Positions 17,007 to 25,805 of a stretch of DNA of 64,000 nucleotides are shown here, one piece after another. Under the pieces are notes generated by a model. It did not search any database. It was not told the origin of the DNA and worked only from the letters and a program-made list of their open reading frames with translations. This DNA comes from Streptacidiphilus jiangxiensis (lineage in GTDB: Bacteria > Actinomycetota > Actinomycetes > Streptomycetales > Streptomycetaceae). The stretch is from positions 372,001 to 436,000 of the forward strand of contig NZ_FOAZ01000001.1 in assembly GCF_900109465.1 (NCBI RefSeq), in the 5' to 3' direction. The stretch's first letter is position 1, and each line of letters opens with the position of its first letter. The translations under genes and the position numbers were made by a program.

Positions 17007-17240
17007 TCAGTGGTGGTGGCCGCCGATGCCCTCGTCCTCGGCGCCCTGCCACATCGCCGGGTCGTAAGGGGCGTCCGGGATCTCGATCAGGCCGACGCGC
17101 TGTTCGGGCACGCAGGTCGGCGGCAGGCAGGCCCTCAGTCGGGACAGGGCCGACCGGGTCTCGTCGACGGCGCGGTCCAGCTCGGCGAGGCGTCGGTGCG
17201 CCTCCGCCAGAGCGGCGGGGTCGATCGTGTTCGAGGGCAT
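17007..17240 (-). CDS. Small conserved protein leading the sdh operon
   Basis: A 77-residue soluble protein, not recognised. The first half is a predicted coiled helix (LAEAHRRLAELDRAVDETRS), followed by a loop with two cysteines (RACLPPTCVPEQ) and a short C-terminus ending in GGHHH that might bind metal. ATG 17240 follows GGAGGGGAGC. It is transcribed into sdhC only 75 bp downstream, so it probably belongs to the operon and may help assemble or regulate complex II; that is inference. It has typical coding GC bias. Confidence 0.7.
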   Translation of the reverse strand: MPSNTIDPAALAEAHRRLAELDRAVDETRSALSRLRACLPPTCVPEQRVGLIEIPDAPYDPAMWQGAEDEGIGGHHH

Positions 17241-17274
17241 GGCTCAGCTCCCCTCCACGCGCATGGATTTTCGA

Positions 17275-17295
17275 TTCCTGATGTCGTGTCAGGAA
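17275..17295. promoter_or_regulatory. Perfect inverted repeat upstream of the sdh operon
   Basis: TTCCTGA (17275-17281), a 7-nt spacer, then TCAGGAA (17289-17295). It is 35 bp upstream of the first gene of the sdh operon and about 180 bp from the divergent lipoprotein gene. Symmetry and position suggest a repressor or activator site. No -35/-10 pair is convincing here, and the rest of the 238-bp gap shows nothing else. Confidence 0.5.
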
Positions 17296-17478
17296 CGCGC
17301 GGAAGCGAGTGTGGCCCCGATCGCCCTCGCATGGAAAGGCTTTGCTCACGATTGGCGGATTACGCCTCGTCGGCGCGCGCCCCCGCCTGGCGCAATCCGC
17401 TGCCCCGATCGAGTGGCTTCGGCGCAGCGGTCGACGTGTCGTCAGGCATGCTGCACGGCAGCGTTCTTGAGTGTCGGT

Positions 17479-19218
17479 GTGGTGTATCGCAACAGCTTCG
17501 TAAGGCCGCCGCGTGAAACGACCGCTGCGGTGCTGGCCGCCGCCGTGGCCCTGGTGCTCGCCGCCTGCTCGGGCTCGGACACGCCTTCCGTCCGCGCCGA
17601 CGACATGGCCCGGGCCGATCGAGCCGCCGTGGCCCAGGGCGGCACCCTGCGTTGGGCGGTGGACGCGCTGCCGACCACCCTGAACGCCTTCCAGGCCGAC
17701 GCCGGCCCGGCGACGACACTCGTGGACGAGGCGCTGCTGCCGACCCTGTTCACCCTGGACGCCCAGGGCCGGGCGACCGCGGACCCGGACTACGTGCAGA
17801 GTGCCGAGCAGGTCGCCGGTTCGCCGCAGACGGTCCTCTACACGCTCAACCCGAAGGCCACCTGGAGCGACGGGAAGCCGCTCGGTCTGGCCGACTTCGT
17901 CGGCCAGTGGCACGCCCTGAGCGGCGCCGACCCGGCGTTCGCCGCGGCGGGCGCCGCGCACGCGGACGGCTACGACAGCATCGCCCAGGTCACCGCAGGG
18001 GCGAAGCCGCACCAGGTCAAGGTGGTCTTCGCGCACCCCTATGCGCCGTGGCGGTCGCTGTTCACGCCTCTCTACCCCGCCGCCGCGACGGCCTCGCCGC
18101 AGGCGTTCACAGCGGGGCTGAAGAGCACGCTCACTGCTGACTCCGGTCCGTTCACACTCAAGGGCGCGCCCGGCGAGGACGGCCAGAAGACCCTGACCGT
18201 CACGCGCAACCCGCACTGGTGGGGAGATCGCGCCAAGCTGGACTCCGTCGCGTTCACAGCTGTGAACCCCGGGGACGCCGCAGCCGCGCTCGCCTCGCAC
18301 CAGGTCGACATCGCCGACCTGAGCCGTGCCGCGGACGACTCCGGCGACACGCCCGACGCGACCTCCGGCACCGCGGTGCTCAGCGCGGCCGCTCCCGGGT
18401 ACCTGGCGCTCGCCTTCAACGGTGGGGCCGGCCTGCTCGCCGATCCGCAGGTGCGCCGTGCCGTGGCGGACGCGGTCGACCGTCAGGCGCTGGCCGACGC
18501 GGTGCTCAAGCCGCTCGGCCTCCCCGCCGTGCCGCTGGGCAACCACCTGCTCATGAGCGACCAGCAGGGCTACCAGGACGACGCGGCCGCCCTCGGCGCG
18601 AGCGCGGCGAACGCCGCCAAGCTGCTGGACGCCGCGGGCTGGCGCCTGGGCGCCCACAGCGACGCGGCCTCGGGCGCGGCGATCCGCGCCAACGGCGCCA
18701 AGCCGCTGTCGCTGACCCTGCTCACCCGCACGGGCTCCGCGCGCGACGTCACGCTCGCGCGGCTGCTGACCGCGCAGCTCGCCAAGGTCGGCATCGGCGT
18801 CACGGCGAAGCCGGTCGCGGAGGCGGACTTCTTCACCAAGCACATCGCCGCCGGCGACTTCGACCTGGCGCTGGTCAACTGGCCCGCGTCCCCCTTCCCC
18901 ATTGCCGACGAGGCCGGGTTCTTCGCCAAGCCGCAGGTCAACCAGGACGGCTCGCTCTCGGTCGGGCAGAATCTGTCGGCGACGGGCACCGACGAGATCG
19001 ACCAGCTGCTCGCCCGGGCAGCTGCGGCCGGCACCCCCGCTGACGCGACCCGCCTCACCAACGAGGCGGACATCCGCATCTGGCAGGAAGCCCCGTCGCT
19101 CCCGCTGTTCCAGTCACCCGAGCTCGTCGGCCTGCGCGCCGGGGTCCGCAACGCCGGCGCGTTCGGCTTCGCCACCCCGCGATTCCAGGACATCGGCTTC
19201 GCCGCCGGGAAGGGTTAG
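17479..19218 (+). CDS. ABC transporter solute-binding lipoprotein (family 5, LpqW-like position)
   Basis: A 579-residue extracytoplasmic lipoprotein of solute-binding family 5 (peptide/oligosaccharide type). The N-terminus has basic residues, a hydrophobic stretch (AAVLAAAVALVLAAC) and a lipobox LAAC followed by SGSD. The first domain includes the family pattern GGTLRWAVDALPTTLNAF. No permease or ATPase genes lie beside it. In M. tuberculosis lpqW, a family member involved in lipid mannoside synthesis rather than transport, is next to typA, as here with one gene between, so a non-transport role is possible. The start is uncertain: GTG 17479 and 17482 both give a good signal peptide, with no clear ribosome-binding site. 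Confidence 0.85.
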   Translation: MVYRNSFVRPPRETTAAVLAAAVALVLAACSGSDTPSVRADDMARADRAAVAQGGTLRWAVDALPTTLNAFQADAGPATTLVDEALLPTLFTLDAQGRATADPDYVQSAEQVAGSPQTVLYTLNPKATWSDGKPLGLADFVGQWHALSGADPAFAAAGAAHADGYDSIAQVTAGAKPHQVKVVFAHPYAPWRSLFTPLYPAAATASPQAFTAGLKSTLTADSGPFTLKGAPGEDGQKTLTVTRNPHWWGDRAKLDSVAFTAVNPGDAAAALASHQVDIADLSRAADDSGDTPDATSGTAVLSAAAPGYLALAFNGGAGLLADPQVRRAVADAVDRQALADAVLKPLGLPAVPLGNHLLMSDQQGYQDDAAALGASAANAAKLLDAAGWRLGAHSDAASGAAIRANGAKPLSLTLLTRTGSARDVTLARLLTAQLAKVGIGVTAKPVAEADFFTKHIAAGDFDLALVNWPASPFPIADEAGFFAKPQVNQDGSLSVGQNLSATGTDEIDQLLARAAAAGTPADATRLTNEADIRIWQEAPSLPLFQSPELVGLRAGVRNAGAFGFATPRFQDIGFAAGKG

Positions 19219-19230
19219 TCGCCCCTCCCG

Positions 19231-19378
19231 AGGGGTGCGAGGAACCGCGAGAAACCAATGGCGTGCGGAGGGACCGCTCCGGTGAGGACCATCCGCACGC
19301 CGGAGGGGGCCCCGGCCGAAGGCCGGGGGATCGTCGCGCCCACGCGGGAGAGCCGCACGGGCAGCGGCTCGCGCCCCT
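19231..19378. repeat. Intergenic inverted repeat B between convergent genes
   Basis: Outer arm AGGGGTGCGAGG near 19231 pairs imperfectly with the CTCGCGCCCCT end at 19378. Inside are a perfect 9-bp stem GCGTGCGGA (19261-19269) with TCCGCACGC (19292-19300), then a hairpin CCCCGGCC-GAA-GGCCGGGG (19310-19328). It shares GTGAGGACCATCCGCACG with repeat A. It sits between convergent genes and is probably a two-way terminator. Confidence 0.75.
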
Positions 19379-19396
19379 GAACGGGCGGGCGGCGCC

Positions 19397-20623
19397 TCAG
19401 ACCCGGTCGCGGGTCAGCGGGAGCTCCGTGATCAGGCGCTCCACCGTCGCGAGGCGGGCAAGGTCCGGGGCGAGGGCGCGGGCGCGGGCGAGGGTCGCCC
19501 GGGCCGCGGGCTGGTCCCCCGTGACGGACTGGGCCGCGGCGAGCGTGCACAGGGTCAGGGCGCGGGTCTGCAGATCCGTGCTGCGGCGGGCGCCGGTGCG
19601 GGCGAGGGCGAGGGCCTCCGCCGCGCGGCCGGTGAGCAGCGCCTCGGTGGCGGGGATCTCGGTCATGACGTAGAGCCGGGGCATGCTTCCGCCCGCCTGG
19701 GCGCTCGCCGCGCCCGCCACGGCCAGGGCCTCGTCGTGCGGGATCGCGCCGGCCTCCAGCCCGTACAGCGCCGCGCGCGCGAGCAGCAGCTCGCCACCGG
19801 GCTCCGCGGGGTCCGCGTCCACACGGGCGAGCCGCAGGGCGTCCAGCGCCTCGCGGTACCTTCCCTCGGCGATGTCCACGGCCGCCCGCAGGCGGACGGC
19901 CACGAGCCGGTCCGAGGTGACCCCGGCCAACGCGGCACGCGCCTCGCCGTTGCGGGCGCCCATCACCGCACGCTGGACCGCCATCTCCGCGGGGTCGAGG
20001 GCGAGAGCGGTCACGACCGAGCGGTCCGCGGTCGGGACCCGGAAGATCATCCAGGCGGCCGATCCCCGCTGCTTCACGCTCAGCAGGGAGAGCAGTGCGA
20101 CGAGCTCGAAGCCCATGCCGACCATCGCGCCGAAGTGGGAAGCGCCGGCGAGCAGCCACGCGCCGAGCCCGACAAGGACCCCGATCCGCAGCAGCCCGCC
20201 GAGAAAGAGGCGGACCCGCAGCGCGGGCACCGCGACCACGTTGGAGAGCACCTGCACCGGAAGCAGCGGGATCGGGCGGATCAGCACGGTCACCTGCCCC
20301 AGCCGTCGGACGGCGAGCAGCGGGCCGCTGCCGATCACCAGCAGAGTGGGCGCCGTCCCGCCGAGCCGTCCCAGCAGCAGGCCGACGAGTTGCAGCAGCT
20401 GCAGGCCGACGAGGACGCCGACCGAGCCGCCGAGCGCCGATTCCGCCACGGACGGGCGGCCGGAGCCGACGATCTCCACGATCAGCAGCCCGTAGACGAA
20501 GGCGAACAGGATCAGGCGGTTCCGCCGCTTGCGGCGCTGGTCCGCAACCGGGGACGGGCCGCTCGACGGGGAGGGCGGCGAGGGCGGGAAAGGCGCCTGC
20601 GGCGCCTGGGGCTCGGGGGTCAC
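19397..20623 (-). CDS. Membrane protein with cytoplasmic helical-repeat C-terminus
   Basis: A 408-residue protein with no recognised family. The first 35 residues are proline-rich and basic. Residues about 38-230 hold four to six hydrophobic helices (for example LILFAFVYGLLIVEIVG and SVGVLVGLQLLQLVGLLLG). The last 150-170 residues are Ala/Leu-rich amphipathic helices resembling tetratricopeptide repeats (AVMGARNGEARAALAGV, TLCTLAAAQSVTGDQPAARA), suggesting a cytoplasmic interaction platform. It is divergent from typA across 226 bp and convergent with the lipoprotein gene. A second overlapping frame on this strand is Arg/Pro-rich and is a shadow. Confidence 0.78.
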   Translation of the reverse strand: MTPEPQAPQAPFPPSPPSPSSGPSPVADQRRKRRNRLILFAFVYGLLIVEIVGSGRPSVAESALGGSVGVLVGLQLLQLVGLLLGRLGGTAPTLLVIGSGPLLAVRRLGQVTVLIRPIPLLPVQVLSNVVAVPALRVRLFLGGLLRIGVLVGLGAWLLAGASHFGAMVGMGFELVALLSLLSVKQRGSAAWMIFRVPTADRSVVTALALDPAEMAVQRAVMGARNGEARAALAGVTSDRLVAVRLRAAVDIAEGRYREALDALRLARVDADPAEPGGELLLARAALYGLEAGAIPHDEALAVAGAASAQAGGSMPRLYVMTEIPATEALLTGRAAEALALARTGARRSTDLQTRALTLCTLAAAQSVTGDQPAARATLARARALAPDLARLATVERLITELPLTRDRV

Positions 20624-20849
20624 GGCCGGGGATCATGCCAGCTTCGGGGCGACTGCCACCAGAGCTTTCCGGCCCGCGTTCCAGCGCCGGACATCAGCCG
20701 TTCGCCGGGCGGCGCGCGAGGGTACGGGGCCAACCACGTACCATAGGACAAAGCCGTGGCATGTTCAGATGCCCGGTGGGTGGACCGGCGACACAGACGC
20801 GTGTTCGGCGGGTGCCACGCCCAGTCGATTCGGGAGAACTGTACTCCGT

Positions 20850-22754
20850 ATGCCCACGCGCAATGACATCCGGAACGTCGCCATCGTCGCGCACGTCGAC
20901 CACGGCAAGACCACGCTGGTGGACGCCATGCTGAAGCAGGCGGGCGCCTTCGCGGCGCACCAGCACCTGGACGACCGCATGATGGACTCCAACGACCTGG
21001 AGCGCGAGAAGGGCATCACCATTCTCGCGAAGAACACCGCGGTCAAGTACCACCCCAAGGGTGGTGGCGACCCGATCACGATCAACATCATCGACACCCC
21101 GGGCCACGCCGACTTCGGTGGCGAGGTCGAGCGCGGTCTGTCGATGGTCGACGCGGTCGTCCTCCTCGTGGACGCCTCCGAGGGCCCGCTGCCGCAGACC
21201 CGCTTCGTGCTCCGCAAGGCGCTGCAGGCCAAGCTGCCGGTCATCCTCTGCATCAACAAGACCGACCGTCCGGACTCCCGGATCGACGAGGTCGTCAACG
21301 AGACCTACGACCTCTTCCTCGACCTGGACGCGGACGAGGACCAGATCGAGTTCCCGATCGTCTACGCCTGCGCGCGTGACGGCATCGCGTCGCTCACCAA
21401 GCCGGAGAACGGCACGGTCCCGGCCGACAGCGACAGCCTGGAGCCGTTCTTCTCCACGATCCTGGACCACGTCCCGGCCCCGGTCTACGACGAGGACGCG
21501 CCGCTCCAGGCCCACGTCACCAACCTGGACGCCGACAACTTCCTCGGGCGCATCGCGCTGCTCCGCGTGGAGCAGGGCTACCTGAAGAAGGGGCAGACCG
21601 TCGCCTGGATCAAGCGCGACGGCTCGATCTCGAACGTCCGCATCAGCGAGCTGCTGATGACCGAGGCGCTCACCCGCAAGCCGGCCGAGCAGGCCGGCCC
21701 GGGCGACATCTGCGCCGTCGCCGGCATCGGCGAGATCATGATCGGTGAGACCCTCGCCGACCCGGAGAACCCGATCGCGCTGCCGCTGATCACGGTGGAC
21801 GAGCCGGCCATCTCGATGACCATCGGCACCAACACCTCGCCGCTGGTCGGCAAGGGCGGCTCCGGCAAGGGCGCCGACGCCAAGTCGGGCGCCAAGGTGG
21901 ACCGCAAGGTCACCGCCCGCCAGGTCAAGGACCGTCTGGACCGCGAGCTGATCGGTAACGTCTCGCTGCGCGTGCTGGAGACCGAGCGTCCGGACGCCTG
22001 GGAGGTGCAGGGCCGTGGTGAGCTGGCGCTGGCCATCCTCATCGAGACCATGCGTCGCGAGGGCTTCGAGCTGACCGTCGGCAAGCCGCAGGTCGTCACC
22101 CGTGAGATCGACGGCAAGACCCACGAGCCGGTCGAGCGCCTCACGGTCGACGTGCCCGAGGAGCACATGGGCGCCGTCACCCAGCTGATGGGTGTCCGCA
22201 AGGCGCGCATGGACAACATGTCGAACCACGGCTCCGGCTGGGTCCGCATGGAGTTCGTGATCCCGTCCCGCGGTCTGATCGGCTTCCGCACGGAGTTCCT
22301 GACCTCCACCCGCGGCACCGGCATCGCGCACTCGATCCACGAGGGCTACGAGCCCTGGTTCGGCGTGCTCACCACCCGCAACAACGGCTCCCTGGTCGCC
22401 GACCGCTCCGGCGTGGTCACCGCCTTCGCGATGACCAACCTGCAGGAGCGCGGCGTGCTGTTCACCGACCCCGGCACCGAGGTGTACGAGGGCATGATCG
22501 TCGGCGAGAACTCGCGCGCCGACGACATGGACGTGAACATCACCAAGGAGAAGAAGCTCACGAACATGCGTTCCTCGAACGCCGACGTGGCCGAGTCGAT
22601 CGTCCCGCCGCGCAAGCTCTCCCTGGAGCAGTCCCTGGAGTTCTGCCGCGAGGACGAGTGCATCGAGGTCACCCCGGAGACCGTGCGCATCCGCAAGGTC
22701 GTCCTGGACGCCCAGACGCGTGCCCGCACCCGCGGCCGCGTCAACAAGGGCTGA
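20850..22754 (+). CDS. typA: Translational GTPase TypA/BipA
   Basis: A 634-residue ribosome-associated GTPase of the EF-G class that acts in 50S assembly and stress adaptation. G1 AHVDHGKTTL (about 13-22), switch REKGITI, G3 DTPGHADFGGEVERG and G4 NKTDR are all present, followed by EF-G-like domains and the TypA-specific C-terminus (GLIGFRTEFLT ... ENSRADDMDVN). ATG 20850 is in the usual family position, with GGGAGAA about 11 nt upstream. A TAGGAC hexamer about 100 bp upstream may be its promoter -10. A strong terminator follows. Confidence 0.97.
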   Translation: MPTRNDIRNVAIVAHVDHGKTTLVDAMLKQAGAFAAHQHLDDRMMDSNDLEREKGITILAKNTAVKYHPKGGGDPITINIIDTPGHADFGGEVERGLSMVDAVVLLVDASEGPLPQTRFVLRKALQAKLPVILCINKTDRPDSRIDEVVNETYDLFLDLDADEDQIEFPIVYACARDGIASLTKPENGTVPADSDSLEPFFSTILDHVPAPVYDEDAPLQAHVTNLDADNFLGRIALLRVEQGYLKKGQTVAWIKRDGSISNVRISELLMTEALTRKPAEQAGPGDICAVAGIGEIMIGETLADPENPIALPLITVDEPAISMTIGTNTSPLVGKGGSGKGADAKSGAKVDRKVTARQVKDRLDRELIGNVSLRVLETERPDAWEVQGRGELALAILIETMRREGFELTVGKPQVVTREIDGKTHEPVERLTVDVPEEHMGAVTQLMGVRKARMDNMSNHGSGWVRMEFVIPSRGLIGFRTEFLTSTRGTGIAHSIHEGYEPWFGVLTTRNNGSLVADRSGVVTAFAMTNLQERGVLFTDPGTEVYEGMIVGENSRADDMDVNITKEKKLTNMRSSNADVAESIVPPRKLSLEQSLEFCREDECIEVTPETVRIRKVVLDAQTRARTRGRVNKG

Positions 22755-22789
22755 GCCTCGGGCCCGAGCCTGACGCCGTAGCGTAGAAG

Positions 22790-22820
22790 AAGCCGCCGGA
22801 AGCCTTGCTTCCGGCGGCTT
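22790..22820 (+). terminator. Intrinsic terminator of typA
   Basis: A perfect 14-bp stem AAGCCGCCGGAAGC/GCTTCCGGCGGCTT with a 3-nt loop, followed by TTTCTGCT, 35 bp after the typA stop. Confidence 0.9.
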
Positions 22821-23181
22821 TCTGCTGCCGTTCGGCCGTCACTCATTGTGATGACAATCGGGCCGAGTGTCAGTGCCGGGCTGTACGGATATCGGTGTCA
22901 GGATGATGGATGGCGGTATTCCATGTCCGATTCGACACCCGATGCACCCACCTGGTCATGCCCGGGTTGCGAGACGCAGCTCACAGGCGTGTGATCAAAC
23001 CGCAATGTCATTTGGTCGGAAGCATCGCCGAGAGTGACGGATAGTAGAGACCACGACGCTCGGGTCACCGGGTCGGCGCTCGACCACGACCGCCGGTTCG
23101 CGAGCTCAGGTGCCGCCGCCCAGGGGTGGGTGTCGGTGCCACATGAAAAGTGCAAACAGCACGTTCGAGGAGGCACGTCCA
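22821..23181. other. Non-coding leader/promoter region of the first peptide importer operon
   Basis: This 361-bp stretch is less GC-rich than its surroundings and holds no convincing gene. The end carries GAGGAGGC as the ribosome-binding site of the next gene (ATG 23182). TTGGTC near 23012 followed about 21 bp later by GATAGT is a weak promoter candidate only. An in-frame ATG at 23143 is rejected because the lipoprotein signal starts at 23182. Confidence 0.4.
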
Positions 23182-24807
23182 ATGCGTGGAGCCACGCAAG
23201 CGAAGTTCGTCGTCGGTGCCATCGCCATCACGCTGGCCGCGACGGCCTGCAGCAGCAGCGGGAGCTCCGGCTCCAGCTCCGGCAACGGCGTGGTCAACGC
23301 GATCTGGGGTACCCCGCAGAAGCCGCTCACTCCGGGCAACACCGCCGAGATCAACGGCAGCAAGGTCGTCACCAGCATCCTGCAGGGTCTGATCACCTAC
23401 GACCCCAAGACGAACGCGGTCATCAACCAGAACGCCGAGTCGGTCACCACGAACGACCAGCAGAACTTCACCGTCAAGCTCAAGCCCGGCTGGAAGTTCT
23501 CCGACGGCACCGCGGTGACCGCCAAGAGCTACGTGGACGCCTGGAACTACACGGCGCTGGCCACGAACCAGCAGACGAACTCCAGCTACTTCTCCTCGAT
23601 CAAGGGTTACGACCAGGTCGCCCCGACCAAGGGCAACCCGACGGCGCAGACCATGTCCGGCCTGAAGGTCGTGGACAACAACACCTTCACCGTCGCGCTG
23701 ACGGCCAAGTTCTCCACCTGGCCGCAGACCCTCGGCTTCCTGGCCTACGACCCGCTCCCGGAGTCGTTCTTCAAGGACCCGGCCGCGTGGCAGAAGAACC
23801 CGGTCGGCGACGGTCCCTACATGATCCAGGGCGGCTACACCGCCGGCTCCAACCTCTCGCTGGTCCCGAACCCGAACTACGCGGGCACGACCAAGCCGGA
23901 GAACAAGGGCATCAACCTCATCGTCTACACCGACCCGACCGCCGGCTACGCGGACCTCCTGTCGGGCAAGCTGGACGTGAACGACGTCATCCCGACCGGC
24001 GACATCCCGAACATGCAGTCGGACCTGAACGGCCGCGTGATCAACGAGCCGACCGGTGCCAACACCACGCTCTCCTTCCCGCTCTACGTGGGCGCGTGGA
24101 ACGGCGCGAACGGCGCGATGCTGCGCCAGGGCATCTCGATGGCGATCGACCGCAACACCATCGCCTCGAAGATCCTGCACGGCTCGGTCACCCCGGCCAC
24201 CGACTGGACCTCCCCGACCCTCGGTGAGTCCGGCGGCTACAAGTCCGGACTCTGCGGCGACGCCTGCGTCTACAACGCGGCCAAGGCCAAGCAGCTCATC
24301 GACCAGGCCGGTGGCATCCCCGGCGGCTCGATGACCATCGCCTACAACGCCGACGGCGGCAACGCCGACTGGGTCAACGCGGTCTGCAACAGCATCAACA
24401 CCGCCCTCGGCAACACCAAGGCCTGCGTGGGCGCCCCGACCGCGACGTTCAACGACTACCTGAACAAGATGTCGGGCTTCCAGATGACCGGCCCGTTCCG
24501 CACCGGCTGGGGCCAGGACTTCCCGCTGGCGGTCGACTTCCTGCAGCCGCTGTACACCACGGGCGCGCCGAACAACTTCTCGAAGTACTCGAACGCGAAC
24601 TTCGACAAGCTGATCACCCAGGGCAACGAGGCCCCGAGCACCTCCCAGGCGAACGCCCTGTTCCAGCAGGCTCAGCTGCAGCTGGCGAAGGACATGCCGG
24701 TCGCCCCGCTCTGGTACTCGAACAACCTGGCCGGCTACTCGGCGAACGTCTCCAACGTCCAGATGGACGGATTCAAGAACCCGGTCTACTGGGCCGTCAA
24801 GAAGTAG
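23182..24807 (+). CDS. Peptide-type ABC transporter substrate-binding lipoprotein (importer 1)
   Basis: A 541-residue lipoprotein of solute-binding family 5 (DppA/OppA). The signal peptide KFVVGAIAITLAATAC ends in lipobox ATAC, followed by a Ser/Gly linker. Typical segments are KPGWKFSDGTAVTAKSYVDAWNY and GDGPYMIQGG. A CGGDACVYN-type pair of cysteines near 355-360 may form a disulfide in the second lobe. ATG 23182 has GAGGAGGC upstream. It heads a five-gene operon with two permeases and two ATPases. By gene order it resembles the S. coelicolor importer next to bldK. The actual ligand is unknown. Confidence 0.94.
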   Translation: MRGATQAKFVVGAIAITLAATACSSSGSSGSSSGNGVVNAIWGTPQKPLTPGNTAEINGSKVVTSILQGLITYDPKTNAVINQNAESVTTNDQQNFTVKLKPGWKFSDGTAVTAKSYVDAWNYTALATNQQTNSSYFSSIKGYDQVAPTKGNPTAQTMSGLKVVDNNTFTVALTAKFSTWPQTLGFLAYDPLPESFFKDPAAWQKNPVGDGPYMIQGGYTAGSNLSLVPNPNYAGTTKPENKGINLIVYTDPTAGYADLLSGKLDVNDVIPTGDIPNMQSDLNGRVINEPTGANTTLSFPLYVGAWNGANGAMLRQGISMAIDRNTIASKILHGSVTPATDWTSPTLGESGGYKSGLCGDACVYNAAKAKQLIDQAGGIPGGSMTIAYNADGGNADWVNAVCNSINTALGNTKACVGAPTATFNDYLNKMSGFQMTGPFRTGWGQDFPLAVDFLQPLYTTGAPNNFSKYSNANFDKLITQGNEAPSTSQANALFQQAQLQLAKDMPVAPLWYSNNLAGYSANVSNVQMDGFKNPVYWAVKK

Positions 24808-24881
24808 CAATTCCCCAAAGGGCGGGCGGCAGCTGAGGCTCACGGCCCCGGCTGCCGCCCCCTTCGATTCCAGGAGGCCTC

Positions 24882-25805
24882 ATGGGGCGCTACGTCATCC
24901 GACGCCTGCTCCAGATGATCCCCGTCTTCATCGGGACCACGTTCCTGATCTTCTTCATGGTGTACAGCCTCGGTGACCCGGTCGCGGCGTTCTTCGCGGG
25001 CAAGGCACCGAACCCGGCGGTCGCCGCGCAGATCAGGCATCAGCTCTGGCTGGACCGACCCCTGTGGGCGCAGTACCTGCACTACATGGCAGGCGTCTTC
25101 CGGGGCGACTTCGGTACCTCGTTCAACGGCACGCCGGTCAGCACGCTGATGGCCAACGCCTTCCCGATCACGATCCGGCTGGCCATCATCGCCTTCCTGT
25201 TCGAGATGATCTTCGGCATCGGGCTCGGTGTCGCCAGCGGTCTGCGCCGCGGCAAGCTGACGGACACGCTGGTCCTGCTCTTCACGCTCGTGGTCATCTC
25301 GATTCCGGTGTTCGTCATCGGTTATCTGGCGCAGTACTTCCTCGGGGTGAAGTGGGGCGTCATCAGCCCCTCGGTGTCCTTCGGGGCTCCCTGGAACGAA
25401 CTGATCGTCCCCGGCATCGTCCTCGGTTCCACGTCGCTGGCCTACGTCGCCCGTCTGACGCGGACCACCGTGGCCGAGAACTCCCGTGCCGACTTCGTCC
25501 GGACCGCGGTGGCCAAGGGCCTGCCGCGGCGCCGGGTGATCTCGAACCACCTGCTGCGCAACTCGCTGATCCCCGTGGTGACCTTCCTCGGCACGGACCT
25601 CGGCGCCCTGATGGGTGGCGCCCTGGTGACCGAGCGCATCTTCAACATCCAGGGTGTGGGTTACAACCTGTACCAGGGGATCGTGACGCAGAACACGCCG
25701 ACCGTCGTCGGTTTCGTGACCGTCCTGGTGATCATCTACCTGGTCGCCAACCTGCTCGTCGACCTGCTCTACGCGGTCCTGGACCCGAGGATCCGGTATG
25801 TCTGA
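24882..25805 (+). CDS. ABC transporter permease, DppB type (importer 1)
   Basis: A 307-residue inner-membrane permease with six predicted helices. The N-terminus MGRYVIRRLLQMIPVFIG is the classic DppB/OppB start, and an extracytoplasmic loop follows the first helix. The EAA-type loop facing the ATPase is ADFVRTAVAKGLPRRRVI. It pairs with the downstream DppC-type permease. AGGAGGCC lies upstream of ATG 24882. Its end overlaps the next gene by 8 bp, showing operon organisation. Confidence 0.95.
   Translation: MGRYVIRRLLQMIPVFIGTTFLIFFMVYSLGDPVAAFFAGKAPNPAVAAQIRHQLWLDRPLWAQYLHYMAGVFRGDFGTSFNGTPVSTLMANAFPITIRLAIIAFLFEMIFGIGLGVASGLRRGKLTDTLVLLFTLVVISIPVFVIGYLAQYFLGVKWGVISPSVSFGAPWNELIVPGIVLGSTSLAYVARLTRTTVAENSRADFVRTAVAKGLPRRRVISNHLLRNSLIPVVTFLGTDLGALMGGALVTERIFNIQGVGYNLYQGIVTQNTPTVVGFVTVLVIIYLVANLLVDLLYAVLDPRIRYV

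Noticed and set aside
14082-17516. A 1144-codon plus-strand frame opposite sdhA and sdhC
   Set aside because: Composition is the typical Val/Ala/Arg/Leu shadow of a high-GC antisense strand; the sdh genes on the other strand have clear motifs.
23143-23181. Earlier ATG (23143) for the importer 1 lipoprotein
   Set aside because: It would put 13 extra residues before the signal peptide, and the GAGGAGGC ribosome-binding site points to 23182.
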